From contig NZ_CP166840.1 of NCBI RefSeq assembly GCF_041346925.1, forward strand, positions 2,909,001 through 2,973,000: a DNA stretch of 64,000 nucleotides. Reading direction: 5' to 3'. Of this stretch, positions 26,107-35,170 are shown in pieces. Origin of the DNA: Agaribacterium sp. ZY112 (lineage in GTDB: Bacteria > Pseudomonadota > Gammaproteobacteria > Pseudomonadales > Cellvibrionaceae). The notes beneath the pieces were generated by a model. It was not told the DNA's origin and ran no database searches. It saw only the letters and a list, made by a program, of their open reading frames with translations. Position 1 is the first letter of the stretch. Each line of letters starts with the position of its first letter. The position numbers and the translations under genes are program-made.

Positions 26107-28188
26107 ATGATTTTTAAATGGGGGATAACGCTTGTCTCTTTTCTTTTTGCAGGCTTGTCGCAGGCTGATATTGTAGACCCTTTAAATGCTGAGCAGTGGC
26201 GTTTAATACAATCAAATAATGAGTTGAAACTATCAAGTTGGCCAGCCACTAGAATTCGCCAGCTTGAGCAGCTACAAACCCAATTACTTGATGATATTGC
26301 CGCGCTTCCACGTCATTGCCCGGTTATTTCTGATAACCACCTTGGTTATCATTCATCTGTGACTATGGATGGTGGTGAGGGCAAATCTAAGCTTCATCAA
26401 ATTGATTTTACACTGGCTGAGCCACAACAGGTTCAGTCTATTGCTCTTGTGCCTGCCTTTAATCCGCTGCGCCCTTACGGGGGTTCTTATGCCTTCCCTA
26501 AGCGTTTTAAAGTAGAGGCCGAAACGGTATCGGGTAGCGGTTTTGAGGAAATTATTAATTGGATGCAGGACGATTTCCCTAACCCTGGGGCTTATCCTGT
26601 CTTTTTTAATGATATTGATAAAGAAATTCAACGCCTAAGGTTTACGGCTGTAGGCGCGAGTGGTGCGGCTTCTGAAGCGCATTTTGCCTTAGGCGAGCTG
26701 TTTATTTGGGCTGAGGATGGTCAGGGTGGCTTATTAAGTCTTGCTGCTCAAAAGCGTAAGCCACTTGTAAGTACTTCAGGTACTTATAATCAGTCGTCAA
26801 AGTGGCATTTAAATTACTTAACCGACATGGTCACAAGTTTGGGCTTTCCGATTACTGAAAGGGAGTTAGATCGTAAAGATCTGTTAATTCATCCCCATTC
26901 TTTTGAGTCTTTGCCGGAAGCTATAGAGCTTCAGATTGATTTGGGTGAGCGGCGCAGTGTAGGGCGGATTGATTTGTGGCCGGCCAAACCAAGTAGCAAT
27001 ATTATGCTGCCCGATTTTGGCTTTCCTGGGCAGGTTGTGGTTGAGGTTTCTGACGAGCCCGACTTTTATTCACCACAATTACTTAACCCAAGCTCAACAG
27101 GGGACGAATTTGGAAGCCTGTTTTCTTTCCGTATTCATGCAGAAAAGTTTCGCTACCTTCGAATCACAATGGCAAATTTACAGCAAATGAGCGGGCGAGC
27201 TATTTGGGGCTTAGGTGAGGTGGCGATTTATCATACTAATGGTGAATTAATAAGTGGAGCGAGCATTAATGCAAAAGGTATTCCGGCGCAGTACTTAGCG
27301 CAGTTACCTCAATTACTTGATGGTTATAGCTGGGGGCGGCGTATTCTTCCTGAGCGAGAATGGATTATGGGCTTGGCCAAGCGCCGGCCCTTAGATCAAA
27401 AGTTGCAGCAAGTTGAAAATGAACTTGAACTTGCCCACTCTTATTGGCAGTGGCTGCTTTCACGTCTAATCATTGCTAGCGTGGTTATTTTATTTTTAGT
27501 GTTGATTACAGCGGTTATTTTATTTCAACGCGCTCAACGCCAACAGCTTTTATTGCGTCAAGGAGAGCGAATAACACGAGACTTACACGATGAGGTGGGT
27601 AGTAGTTTAGGCAGTATTACCTTATTAGCTGATGAATTGGTTAATAATAAAGATGCTGTGACGGCCGCTGAAGATCTCAGTGATTTATCTCTAATGGCAA
27701 GAGAGGCCAATGCATCCTTACGAGAAGTTGTATGGGTAGGCAATGGCAATGGCATTTACTTACATGAATTATTGCAAGCCTTATTTGAGCGTGCAGATCG
27801 AGTCTTACGCGGTGTGTGTATTGAGAAAAATCTGCCGAATCAGTGCCCTGAAATCAAAGTATCACTTGCGGTTAAACGCCATCTTACGATGTTTTTTAAA
27901 GAGGTAATCCATAATTGTGCGCGTCACTCTAATGCGAGCAAACTTAGCTTGACCGTAGATTTTGATAAAGAGTGTATGTGTATTACTGTTGCCGACAATG
28001 GTTGTGGTTTTGATCCTGAAACCATTGACAAGGGCTGGGGACTCAACAACCTTCGACAGCGAGCAGAAGAAATAAACGGCACATTAAAAATCGACGCTCA
28101 GCCTGGAGAGGGTGTAAGCATTGAGCTTAAATTGGCCTTACTTATGTTGTCTAGACAACAAGAGCTTAGCTACAAAACATCAAACTAA
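26107..28188 (+). CDS. Membrane histidine kinase with discoidin-like periplasmic sensor
   Basis: A 693-residue kinase. After a signal peptide (about 1-20) the periplasmic part (about 21-435) holds two jelly-roll segments resembling F5/8 type C (discoidin, carbohydrate-binding) domains: one ending near residue 200 (HFALGELFIWAED) and one at about 278-380 (LQIDLGERRSVGRIDLWPAK, then EKFRYLRITM and WGLGEVAIYH). A single membrane helix follows (about 445-475). The cytoplasmic part is of the NarX/DesK type: HisKA_3 phospho-His in TRDLHDEVGSSLG and HATPase motifs NCARHSNASK, VADNGCGFDP and GWGLNNLRQRA. It is paired with the NarL-type regulator 16 bases downstream. Ligand is inferred to be a glycan. 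Confidence 0.85.
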   Translation: MIFKWGITLVSFLFAGLSQADIVDPLNAEQWRLIQSNNELKLSSWPATRIRQLEQLQTQLLDDIAALPRHCPVISDNHLGYHSSVTMDGGEGKSKLHQIDFTLAEPQQVQSIALVPAFNPLRPYGGSYAFPKRFKVEAETVSGSGFEEIINWMQDDFPNPGAYPVFFNDIDKEIQRLRFTAVGASGAASEAHFALGELFIWAEDGQGGLLSLAAQKRKPLVSTSGTYNQSSKWHLNYLTDMVTSLGFPITERELDRKDLLIHPHSFESLPEAIELQIDLGERRSVGRIDLWPAKPSSNIMLPDFGFPGQVVVEVSDEPDFYSPQLLNPSSTGDEFGSLFSFRIHAEKFRYLRITMANLQQMSGRAIWGLGEVAIYHTNGELISGASINAKGIPAQYLAQLPQLLDGYSWGRRILPEREWIMGLAKRRPLDQKLQQVENELELAHSYWQWLLSRLIIASVVILFLVLITAVILFQRAQRQQLLLRQGERITRDLHDEVGSSLGSITLLADELVNNKDAVTAAEDLSDLSLMAREANASLREVVWVGNGNGIYLHELLQALFERADRVLRGVCIEKNLPNQCPEIKVSLAVKRHLTMFFKEVIHNCARHSNASKLSLTVDFDKECMCITVADNGCGFDPETIDKGWGLNNLRQRAEEINGTLKIDAQPGEGVSIELKLALLMLSRQQELSYKTSN

Positions 28189-28204
28189 ATATGGTTAAGA
28201 AGCA

Positions 28205-28843
28205 ATGAAGCCTATAGAACTTTGGCTGGTTGAGGATGACTCGACCTACAGGCGAACCTTACTTAGGGTGCTTGAACGAAATAAATCAATTTCAAGTTGT
28301 CGAGCATTTCCGTCTTGTATTGAATTTTTCTCTGAATTAGATGCAGCTAAGCAACCAGATCTTGTACTGATGGATTTGGGGCTTCCCCAAATGGGGGGCG
28401 TTGAAGCGATTGAAAAATTAGCTAGCTTGGCTCCCGATATTGTTGTTGTGGTATTAACCGTGTTCAGTCAAAAAGAAAAAGTTTTGCAGGCACTTGAAGC
28501 GGGCGCTTCAGGCTACTTGCTTAAATCGGCATCGGCTAGTGAAATCATTAAGGGCTTGGAGGAGGTGGTAAAAGGCGGCTCCATACTTAGCCCTGAGATT
28601 GCTAAGATTGTACTTGAAAATATTCAAAAGCCGATTTCAAAGCAAGGTTATAAGCTTGCTGCTCGTGAAATTGAGGTGTTGGAGTTACTGTCTTTGGGCC
28701 AGAGTGTTAAGGAAATTTCACGCAGTTTAGATATATCGCAAAGCACGGTTTCAACTTACTTAGGCCGAATCTATGGCAAACTTAAAGTGCAATCTCAATC
28801 TGGTGCTGTAGCTCTGGCGCTAAGAGAGGGGATAATAAAATAG
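28205..28843 (+). CDS. NarL/FixJ-type response regulator
   Basis: A 212-residue regulator. The receiver has the phospho-acceptor Asp in VLMDLGLPQMGG, acidic pocket residues VEDDS near the N terminus, a Thr in VVVLTVFS and a Lys in YLLKSAS. The C-terminal LuxR-type HTH (about 148-210) shows LAAREIEVLELLSLGQSVKEI and SQSTVSTYLGRIYGKL. It is the cognate partner of the discoidin kinase just upstream. Targets probably include the glycosidase-like operon upstream, but no binding site was found by eye. Confidence 0.9.
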   Translation: MKPIELWLVEDDSTYRRTLLRVLERNKSISSCRAFPSCIEFFSELDAAKQPDLVLMDLGLPQMGGVEAIEKLASLAPDIVVVVLTVFSQKEKVLQALEAGASGYLLKSASASEIIKGLEEVVKGGSILSPEIAKIVLENIQKPISKQGYKLAAREIEVLELLSLGQSVKEISRSLDISQSTVSTYLGRIYGKLKVQSQSGAVALALREGIIK

Positions 28844-28895
28844 CGCTTGTTAGTTAATATTCTACTTATAGTTGAAGCTAAACTGCTTTTTTGAA

Positions 28896-28932
28896 CTAGG
28901 CTTAAAACTGAGAAATTTCGCTTTAAGCCTAG
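28896..28932. terminator. Bidirectional terminator between response regulator and cfa
   Basis: An 11-bp perfect stem, CTAGGCTTAAA (28896-28906) with TTTAAGCCTAG (28922-28932), around a 15-base loop, between convergent genes. A T-rich stretch follows on the plus strand. Confidence 0.6.
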
Positions 28933-28973
28933 AGTTTTAGGCTTGGATTTTTAGATCTAGAGTGCTTATGTTT

Positions 28974-30200
28974 TTAGTTGTCATGCTCGAGAACATAAAA
29001 ACCAACGTCAATCGATCCTTGTTCAAAACCACCTTCACAATAAGCTAGGTAATAATTCCATAAGCGTTTGAAGCGCTCATCAAAGCCTTGGTTTTCAATG
29101 TTGTGCCAGTTCTCTTGGAAAAGTTTTGTCCACAGCCTTAAGGTTTCGGCGTAGTCTTTACCAAATAGCTGCTTGTGCACCAGTTTAAATTGGTGTTTAC
29201 AAAACTTACTTTCTAGGGCCTCAATGCTTGGAAGCATACCGCCAGGGAAAACATAACGTTGAATAAAGTCGGCACTCTTTCTGTATTGCTTAAAGCGTTC
29301 GTTATCTATAGTGATGATTTGCAGCACAGCACGGCCACCGGGTTTTAGTCGTTTTTTTAGCTGGCTGAAGTAACTGTCCCAGTGGTTTTCTCCTACGGCT
29401 TCAAACATTTCGATTGAGACAATGCTGTCGTATTGCCCTTGGAGATCTCGATAATCTCTTAATTCGAGAGAGATAAGTTCATCTAGGCCTTGCTCTTTTG
29501 CTAGATGTTGCCCCCACTTGAGTTGCTCGCTCGATAGAGTAATGCCGTGGACCTGGCTCTCAAAAGTCTTTGCCGCTTCATGAGCAAAGCCACCCCAACC
29601 GCAACCGATTTCAAGGATGCTTTGGCCTTTCTGGTGTTTTAGTAATTCGAGAATACGCTGGTATTTATTACTCTGGGCCTGCTCTAAACTTTGTTCTTTA
29701 GATGAGAATAAAGCTGACGAATAAGTCATGGTTTTATCTAACCAGAGCTTGTAAAAATCGTTACCTAAGTCGTAGTGAGCAGAGATGTTTTTGCGGCTGC
29801 CTTTACGGTTGTTGTCTCTGCGCTTGTGATACAGGGTATGTAAACTGCGTATTAGATATTGGGCTTTGCTCAGGCTTTTAAGTTGCTTCTCATTGCTTAA
29901 TGCCCACTCAACCAGTGCGCTTAAATCGCTACTGCTCCAATCATCATCAATGTAGGCCTCAGACCAGCCATTAATGCCACCCATAAATAGCTTTATGAAT
30001 GCTCGGTTCCGTTTGATATGTACGTCAGCGCAGGGTTGACCGTTGCCAATCATCACCTTGTAGCCGCTAGAGAAGGTCAGTACTAAGGTGCCTTTGCAAT
30101 GAGCAAGGGCTTTACGTATTCGCGGTAGTAACAAATTTTCAACGATGCTTGCATCTTTGTTTGAAGATACGCTGTCTTCAACATGTTCACATGCTTTCAT
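28974..30200 (-). CDS. cfa: Cyclopropane-fatty-acyl-phospholipid synthase family
   Basis: A 408-residue SAM-dependent enzyme that methylenates unsaturated phospholipid acyl chains at the inner membrane face. The SAM motif is ILEIGCGWGGFA (about residues 190-201). The family signature ISAHYDLGNDFYKLWLDKTM and the GGMLPSIE stretch near the C terminus are present. It is the last gene of a three-gene minus-strand operon and overlaps DUF1365 by 14 bases. In RpoE-ChrR regulons Cfa-type proteins make modified (cyclopropane or furan) fatty acids under singlet-oxygen stress, which fits the upstream ECF promoter. Confidence 0.9.
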   Translation of the reverse strand: MKACEHVEDSVSSNKDASIVENLLLPRIRKALAHCKGTLVLTFSSGYKVMIGNGQPCADVHIKRNRAFIKLFMGGINGWSEAYIDDDWSSSDLSALVEWALSNEKQLKSLSKAQYLIRSLHTLYHKRRDNNRKGSRKNISAHYDLGNDFYKLWLDKTMTYSSALFSSKEQSLEQAQSNKYQRILELLKHQKGQSILEIGCGWGGFAHEAAKTFESQVHGITLSSEQLKWGQHLAKEQGLDELISLELRDYRDLQGQYDSIVSIEMFEAVGENHWDSYFSQLKKRLKPGGRAVLQIITIDNERFKQYRKSADFIQRYVFPGGMLPSIEALESKFCKHQFKLVHKQLFGKDYAETLRLWTKLFQENWHNIENQGFDERFKRLWNYYLAYCEGGFEQGSIDVGFYVLEHDN

Positions 30201-31050
30201 AGTGGCTAAGTCCGTCTTTATCTTGCCAGCTAATACTGGTCGTGGATGGTTGTGTTCTAGGCTGTAGGCGCAAGCCTTTTTTCCAAAGTTTTAATGCTTG
30301 CCAGTGAATAGCTAACATAACTTTTAAGCTCATTAAGGGGTAGCGGAAAAAGGCAGAAAGAAGCGCTCGATCGCTTAATTGCTTGCGCTTGCCTGTAAAT
30401 GTGGCGTGAAGCAGAGCTTGGTTTTTATCTGATTTACTTTGTTCGCTTGAATCATTGCCTGGTGCTAATTGTACTTGGCGTATACATACCGAGACGCGAT
30501 CGTTAGGGGCCTGCATGCGAAAGTGATAACGATTATCCATAGGCATAAAAGGGCTTACGTACATTAATTTGTTGCTGCTATGCTTAATGATGTTGTTGTG
30601 TTCTTTATCGCTATTAGCTTCGAGCACATAGGTATGACGGCTGCCAAAAGTATTGCTCACCTCATAGAGAATGACCTCTAATTTGTCCTTGTCGTTATAG
30701 CAAAAATACACACTTAAAGGGTTAAATACGTAGCCCAATACTCTTGGGTAGCATAGTAATTTTATTTTAACTGTGGCCTTGCTGTAGCCTTTTTCGCTAA
30801 GTAATGTGCGTATTTGCCTAGCTAGTTTTTCCTGTTTCTGGGCGTGATCTTTTTCAAAAAAAGAAAACAAATTAAACTTATTGACAGAGAAAAAGCGTAG
30901 TTTGTTGAGCGCATCCAGCTCGTCTAGATCAATGCATACAGAAAAAACACGGTAGATAAAGCGATGTACGACTGGAAAAAAACGATGATGCATTACATGG
31001 CCGCAATAAAGAGCCGAGTTGTGTATGCCATTTTCTTCGTGTGAGTTCAC
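30187..31050 (-). CDS. DUF1365 protein
   Basis: A 287-residue protein of the DUF1365 family: the N-terminal YCGHVMHHRFFPVVHRFIYRV-like stretch, the LLCYPRVLGYVFNPLSVYFCY core and SPFMPMDNRYHF are hallmarks. The family is always found with cfa-like methyltransferases and the NAD(P)/FAD-binding protein seen here. It is linked to unusual fatty acid modification (family context), but its reaction is unknown. It overlaps cfa and lies 3 bases after the FAD protein. Confidence 0.88.
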   Translation of the reverse strand: MNSHEENGIHNSALYCGHVMHHRFFPVVHRFIYRVFSVCIDLDELDALNKLRFFSVNKFNLFSFFEKDHAQKQEKLARQIRTLLSEKGYSKATVKIKLLCYPRVLGYVFNPLSVYFCYNDKDKLEVILYEVSNTFGSRHTYVLEANSDKEHNNIIKHSSNKLMYVSPFMPMDNRYHFRMQAPNDRVSVCIRQVQLAPGNDSSEQSKSDKNQALLHATFTGKRKQLSDRALLSAFFRYPLMSLKVMLAIHWQALKLWKKGLRLQPRTQPSTTSISWQDKDGLSHYESM

Positions 31051-31053
31051 GCT

Positions 31054-32502
31054 TTAGCTTCCTGAGGCAAGGTTGTTATTTGTTTTGGCGCTGTTATTAG
31101 CAGTATTGTTAATGATGCTTGTAGCGTGGCGTGGGCTTACGTGAATACGATTGCTTGGCTCGTCTAGTTGCCAGGGGCGTTCAATGCCTCCTAGCTGTTC
31201 CGCTACAGCCAGACCTGCTTGTAAGCCATCCTCATGAAAACCATAACCAAAATAGGCACCACAAAACCAAGTTTGTTGTTTGCCCTGTAAAGACCAAAGT
31301 TCTTTTTGTGCAGAAAGTGCATTTTTACCAAATTCTGGGTGGTCGTAGAAAAAGCTACGAATGATCTTATCCGGTTTTGGCTCTTTAATAGGGTTTAGTG
31401 ATACAAACAAATCTGTTTCAGTGCTTAGTGGCTGTAAGCGGTTCATCCAGTAAGTAACACAGACTTGTTGAGACTGGTCGCGTTTACCGGCTGATAAATA
31501 ATTCCATGCGGACCAAGCCTGTTTGCGTTTAGGCATCAGTGAATCATCAGTGTGTAAATAGGCCTTGTTTCTTTGATAGGGGAAGCAGCTTAGCAGGCGC
31601 TGTTCTTCATCGCTTGCTTGATCTAATAGTGCCAAGGCTTGATCAGAATGACAGGCAAGTACGACTTCATCGTAACAGTCTTGTTTGCCGTGGTGATCTT
31701 CAATATAAACAAAGCCATCTCTGCGGATAATTCTGTGTATACGGCTGTTGAGCTTGAGCTCTCCTTGAAAATGCTCAGCTAGTTTATTGACGTAATTAAT
31801 ACTGCCGCCAACAACGGTGCGCCACTGTGGCCTGTCTTTTAATTGTACTAAGCCGTGGTTGCGACAAAAACGCATAAACGAACTGGCAGGGTAGTTGAGC
31901 ATTTTATCAACGGGAGTTGACCAGATTGCAGCACCCATGGGTAGTAGATGATCGTAAATAAATGATTTACCGTAGTTTTCACGCTCAAGTAAATCACCTA
32001 AGCTGATGTTATCTAATTCGTATTTTTGCTCTAATGCCTCGGCGTCGCGATAAAAGCGTGTCAGTTCACGGATCATGCCCCAAAACTTAGGTTTTAAGAG
32101 GTTGGATTTTTGACTAAATAAACCTCGTAAGCCAGTACCTGAGTATTCAAGCTGGCCCTCGTTAATCGAAATACCAAAAGACATCTCTGTTTTACAGTTT
32201 TCAACATTGAAGTACTTAAATAACTGAACCAGATTAGGGTAGTTGATCGGGTTGTAAACAATAAAACCGGTATCAACATCGACTTTTTCCGCCGAATCAT
32301 TCGCAGTGTGGGCACGGCTCTTTGAGTCAGTAGGTAGGTTGAAGCTGACGGTATTGGAATGGCCACCTAGGCGGTCATCTTTTTCATATAAAGTAACATC
32401 GTGAACTTGGCTAAGTAGCCAAGCGCAACTTAGGCCACTGACCCCTGAGCCGACAACGGCGATATTTTTTTTACGAATGGGGCTTACTTTACTGTTGTTC
32501 AT
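31054..32502 (-). CDS. FAD/NAD(P)-binding amine-oxidase-like oxidoreductase
   Basis: A 482-residue flavoprotein. The dinucleotide-binding motif VVGSGVSGLSCAWLL lies at about residues 15-29, followed by the FAD motif YEKDDRLGGHSNTV. The C-terminal FAD loop is in FCGAYFGYGFHEDGLQAG. It belongs to the protoporphyrinogen-oxidase/amine-oxidase group that accompanies DUF1365 and cfa in ChrR-controlled operons. The C-terminal Asn/Ser-rich tail of about 25 residues looks disordered. First gene of its operon, with an ECF-type promoter at 32579-32606 and divergent from rpoE. Confidence 0.85.
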   Translation of the reverse strand: MNNSKVSPIRKKNIAVVGSGVSGLSCAWLLSQVHDVTLYEKDDRLGGHSNTVSFNLPTDSKSRAHTANDSAEKVDVDTGFIVYNPINYPNLVQLFKYFNVENCKTEMSFGISINEGQLEYSGTGLRGLFSQKSNLLKPKFWGMIRELTRFYRDAEALEQKYELDNISLGDLLERENYGKSFIYDHLLPMGAAIWSTPVDKMLNYPASSFMRFCRNHGLVQLKDRPQWRTVVGGSINYVNKLAEHFQGELKLNSRIHRIIRRDGFVYIEDHHGKQDCYDEVVLACHSDQALALLDQASDEEQRLLSCFPYQRNKAYLHTDDSLMPKRKQAWSAWNYLSAGKRDQSQQVCVTYWMNRLQPLSTETDLFVSLNPIKEPKPDKIIRSFFYDHPEFGKNALSAQKELWSLQGKQQTWFCGAYFGYGFHEDGLQAGLAVAEQLGGIERPWQLDEPSNRIHVSPRHATSIINNTANNSAKTNNNLASGS

Positions 32503-32578
32503 ATCGGGTTTTTACACTGTGTTTGTACTGTACAAGCTATTAATGGCAGATTTATCTTTGCCCTTTTGTTACTGGCTT

Positions 32579-32606
32579 ATTACGCCCATAGCCTTAGAAT
32601 GGATCA
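32579..32606 (-). promoter_or_regulatory. Predicted RpoE/ChrR-type ECF promoter for the FAD-DUF1365-cfa operon
   Basis: Read on the minus strand: TGATCC (32606-32601), a 16-base spacer, then CGTAAT (32584-32579). It mirrors the promoter at 32643-32670 and lies about 77 bases before the start codon. Confidence 0.75.
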
Positions 32607-32642
32607 TAGGTAGTTTATTTAAATTTTTACAAGCAATTATGG

Positions 32643-32670
32643 TGATCCAAGGGTGTTAATGCTACGTAAG
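32643..32670 (+). promoter_or_regulatory. Predicted autoregulatory ECF promoter of rpoE
   Basis: TGATCC (32643-32648), 16 bases, CGTAAG (32665-32670). This equals TGATCC with 18 bases to TAAG, the shape described for RpoE of Rhodobacter sphaeroides. The -10 element lies only 7 bases before the annotated ATG. Confidence 0.78.
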
Positions 32671-32677
32671 GCTATAT

Positions 32678-33274
32678 ATGGATAACAACACACCAGGTGA
32701 TGATGTGACACAGATCGTTGCTATGGCCACTTCAGACAGTACAACAAACTGGGAAGATGCGCTCGTAGCTATCGCAGAGACAAGAGACAAAAGCCTATAT
32801 GCGCAGTTGTTTCAGCATTTTGCTCCCAAAATTAAGGCTTATATACGTCGCTTAGGCTTAATAGAAACGACCGCTGATGAGCTTGTACAGGAGACGATGC
32901 TCTCTGTTTGGCGTAAGGCTCATATGTATAAGCCGGACAAAGCACGGGCTAGCACCTGGATTTTTACGCTTGCACGTAATCAAAGTATTGATCGTATGCG
33001 TAAGCAAAAGTATCCAGAGTATGAACTTGAAGAGTGGCAGGAAGAGGCTGATGAGAGCGTTGACGAATGCGAAAATAGCGTTACCTCTTATCGTTTAGCA
33101 ACGGCACTTTCCAAATTACCCGAGAATCAGTCACAAGTACTATATATGTCGTTTTTTGAAGGTCGATCTCATTCTGAGATCGCTGCACGCTTAAATATCC
33201 CACTTGGCAGTGTGAAGTCACGCATACGTTTGGCATCTGAAAAATTGAGAACTATTTGGGGGGGCGCACTATGA
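32678..33274 (+). CDS. rpoE: ECF sigma factor RpoE (ChrR-linked)
   Basis: A 198-residue ECF sigma factor. Region 2 shows YAQLFQHFAPKIKAYIRRLG, TADELVQETMLSVWRKA and STWIFTLARNQSIDRMRK. Region 4 shows LPENQSQVLYMSFFEGRSHSEIAARLNIPLGSVKSRIRLA. Its stop overlaps the chrR start (ATGA), the standard sigma/anti-sigma coupling. By homology it responds to singlet oxygen or lipid peroxides. The ATG at 32678 leaves almost no leader after the predicted promoter, so the message may be leaderless, or the true start may be ATG 32723. Confidence 0.92.
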   Translation: MDNNTPGDDVTQIVAMATSDSTTNWEDALVAIAETRDKSLYAQLFQHFAPKIKAYIRRLGLIETTADELVQETMLSVWRKAHMYKPDKARASTWIFTLARNQSIDRMRKQKYPEYELEEWQEEADESVDECENSVTSYRLATALSKLPENQSQVLYMSFFEGRSHSEIAARLNIPLGSVKSRIRLASEKLRTIWGGAL

Positions 33275-33930
33275 GTATTCGACACCACCTTGATGAGGCA
33301 ACCCTTGTGAGCTACAGCGCAGGTGCTATGTCTCAGTCTATGGCTCTTGTTGTGGCTTGCCACATAGCCGAATGTGCCGAGTGTCGTGCGCGTTTACAAG
33401 TAACCGATTCTATTGGCGGCTTGTTGATGGACGAGCTTGATAGCGCACCGATTGCTCAAGGCGCGTTAGAAGCTGTATTAGCTTGTTTGGATGATGAGCC
33501 TGTACAAGTCAAAACAAGAAAGAATGAAACAGCTGTTAAGCGCTCTGAAGTACCAGCACCGCTTGCTCAATATATCGGTAATGATCTTGATGTGCTTGAG
33601 TGGAAGCGTATTGTGCCTGGTGTATTCAGCTTTGATCTTCCGTTAAAGGGTGAGCGAGGCGGTGTATCTCGCTTATTACGCATAGCGCCAGGTAAAGCGA
33701 TGTTACCCCACAGCCACGATGGAAATGAGTTAACGCTTATCTTAAGAGGTTCTTATTGCGATGAAATGGGCCGATTTACGGTTGGCGACGTGGCTGACTT
33801 AGATTCAGATATCGATCATCAGCCCTTAGTTGATAGCGACCAAGATTGTATCTGTTTGGTTGCGACAGATGCGCCACTTAAGTTCAACACCTTATTAGGC
33901 AAAATAGTACAGCCTATTACTGGTTTTTAA
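33271..33930 (+). CDS. chrR: Zinc cupin anti-sigma factor ChrR
   Basis: About 219 residues. The N-terminal zinc anti-sigma domain has HLDEATL and the motif HIAECAEC (His-x3-Cys-x2-Cys). The C-terminal cupin domain has LPHSHDGNELTLILRG with metal-binding His and Glu residues. ChrR holds RpoE inactive through the zinc domain; the cupin domain is needed for the singlet-oxygen response (family knowledge). The ATG at 33271 overlaps the rpoE stop. A TTG 15 bases upstream in the same frame is less likely. Confidence 0.92.
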   Translation: MSIRHHLDEATLVSYSAGAMSQSMALVVACHIAECAECRARLQVTDSIGGLLMDELDSAPIAQGALEAVLACLDDEPVQVKTRKNETAVKRSEVPAPLAQYIGNDLDVLEWKRIVPGVFSFDLPLKGERGGVSRLLRIAPGKAMLPHSHDGNELTLILRGSYCDEMGRFTVGDVADLDSDIDHQPLVDSDQDCICLVATDAPLKFNTLLGKIVQPITGF

Positions 33931-34063
33931 TGGCACAAAGTAGAAGTACATACCTTTGTTTAAGTTATCGTTGGCAGAGCTAGCTTTAATTTAGTCCCAC
34001 ATAAGGCAATGCATTAATTTGTGTTATACATAGTTTGTATTTTTAAGATTAGGAATAGGGCGC

Positions 34064-35059
34064 ATGGAGCTCAAAAATAAAAGTTTAGTTGACGAAAGCT
34101 TAGCTATACCCGTAGGTATTAGTGCATGTTTAATCGGTGAAAAAGTTCGTTTTGATGGCGGCCATAAACAAAGTCGCTATTGCTTAAATGTCTTGGCTGA
34201 GTGCTTTAAATTTGTGCCTTTTTGCCCCGAAGTATCCATTGGTTTAGGTATTCCTAGAGAGCCTATACGCCTTGTTAAAATACAAACAGAGCAGGGCGAG
34301 TCTCAGGTTCGCGTTCAAGGAACAAAAGATACGAGCTTAGATGTTACAGACGAATTGGCGGCTTATGCTGATCTTGTCAGTAAAAATCAGCCTGAACTTT
34401 GTGGTTATGTGTTAATGAAAAGCTCTCCAAGCTGTGGCATGGAGCGTGTGAAAGTTTATGATCACAACAATGTACCAGAAGCCTCTGGTGCAGGCGCTTT
34501 TGCCCAGCGTTATATGGAGTTAAACCCAGAAGTACCCGTTGAAGAAGAAGGGCGTTTAAACGACCCTCTTTTACGTGAGAATTTTATTACGCGTGTGTTT
34601 GCCTTACATACTTGGCGTGAGCAGGTCTTAAGTAATCCGTCTTTACATGCTGTTATCCAATTTCATAGCTGCTACAAATATCAGCTTATGGCACATAGTT
34701 ATCAGGCCTATAAAGAGCTTGGCCGTTATTTGGCGACTGAAGCACCTAAAGAAGATTTAGAACTTGTGCTAGAAACCTATATCCATAAGCTGATGACTTC
34801 ATTAAAAAAACGAGCCAATAGAAAAAGTCACTGCAACGTCTTGATGCATATTCTTGGGTACTTAAAGCATGAGTTAGATAGTAAAACCAAGCACGACATC
34901 CTCGAGGCCATTGATCAGTACAGAACGTCGATTGTGCCTTTAGTTGTGCCTATCACCTTACTAAAACATTATTTAAAGCGTCATGGTAGTGAGTATATTC
35001 GTTCGCAAGCCTACCTCGATCCTTATCCACACGAGCTTGGTTTGAGGAACTATATTTAA
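34064..35059 (+). CDS. DUF523/DUF1722 protein (YbgA-like)
   Basis: A 331-residue two-domain protein. The N-terminal DUF523 has IGISACLIGEKVRFDGGHK-like sequence with conserved cysteines (CLIG, FCPE, KSSPSCG). The C-terminal DUF1722 (YbgA) has FHSCYKYQLMAHSY and LMHILGYLKHEL. Fusions of these domains are common beside photolyase and ChrR-regulon genes and the cysteines may bind a metal cluster (inference). No photolyase follows here; instead the accessory region starts within about 110 bases. Confidence 0.85.
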   Translation: MELKNKSLVDESLAIPVGISACLIGEKVRFDGGHKQSRYCLNVLAECFKFVPFCPEVSIGLGIPREPIRLVKIQTEQGESQVRVQGTKDTSLDVTDELAAYADLVSKNQPELCGYVLMKSSPSCGMERVKVYDHNNVPEASGAGAFAQRYMELNPEVPVEEEGRLNDPLLRENFITRVFALHTWREQVLSNPSLHAVIQFHSCYKYQLMAHSYQAYKELGRYLATEAPKEDLELVLETYIHKLMTSLKKRANRKSHCNVLMHILGYLKHELDSKTKHDILEAIDQYRTSIVPLVVPITLLKHYLKRHGSEYIRSQAYLDPYPHELGLRNYI

Positions 35060-35170
35060 CTTGGTGCTGTAGCACAGAATGTTCTTGGATAGCTACATGA
35101 ATCAAGAATGATGCCTTCGCGATGACGCTTAGAGCTATTTGATTGGCGCTCTTGTTCGTTTGCTTTTTAA

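Noticed and set aside
32477..32659. A 60-codon hydrophobic plus-strand frame between the FAD gene and rpoE
   Set aside because: It overlaps the FAD gene start and both ECF promoters, has no ribosome site and matches no family.
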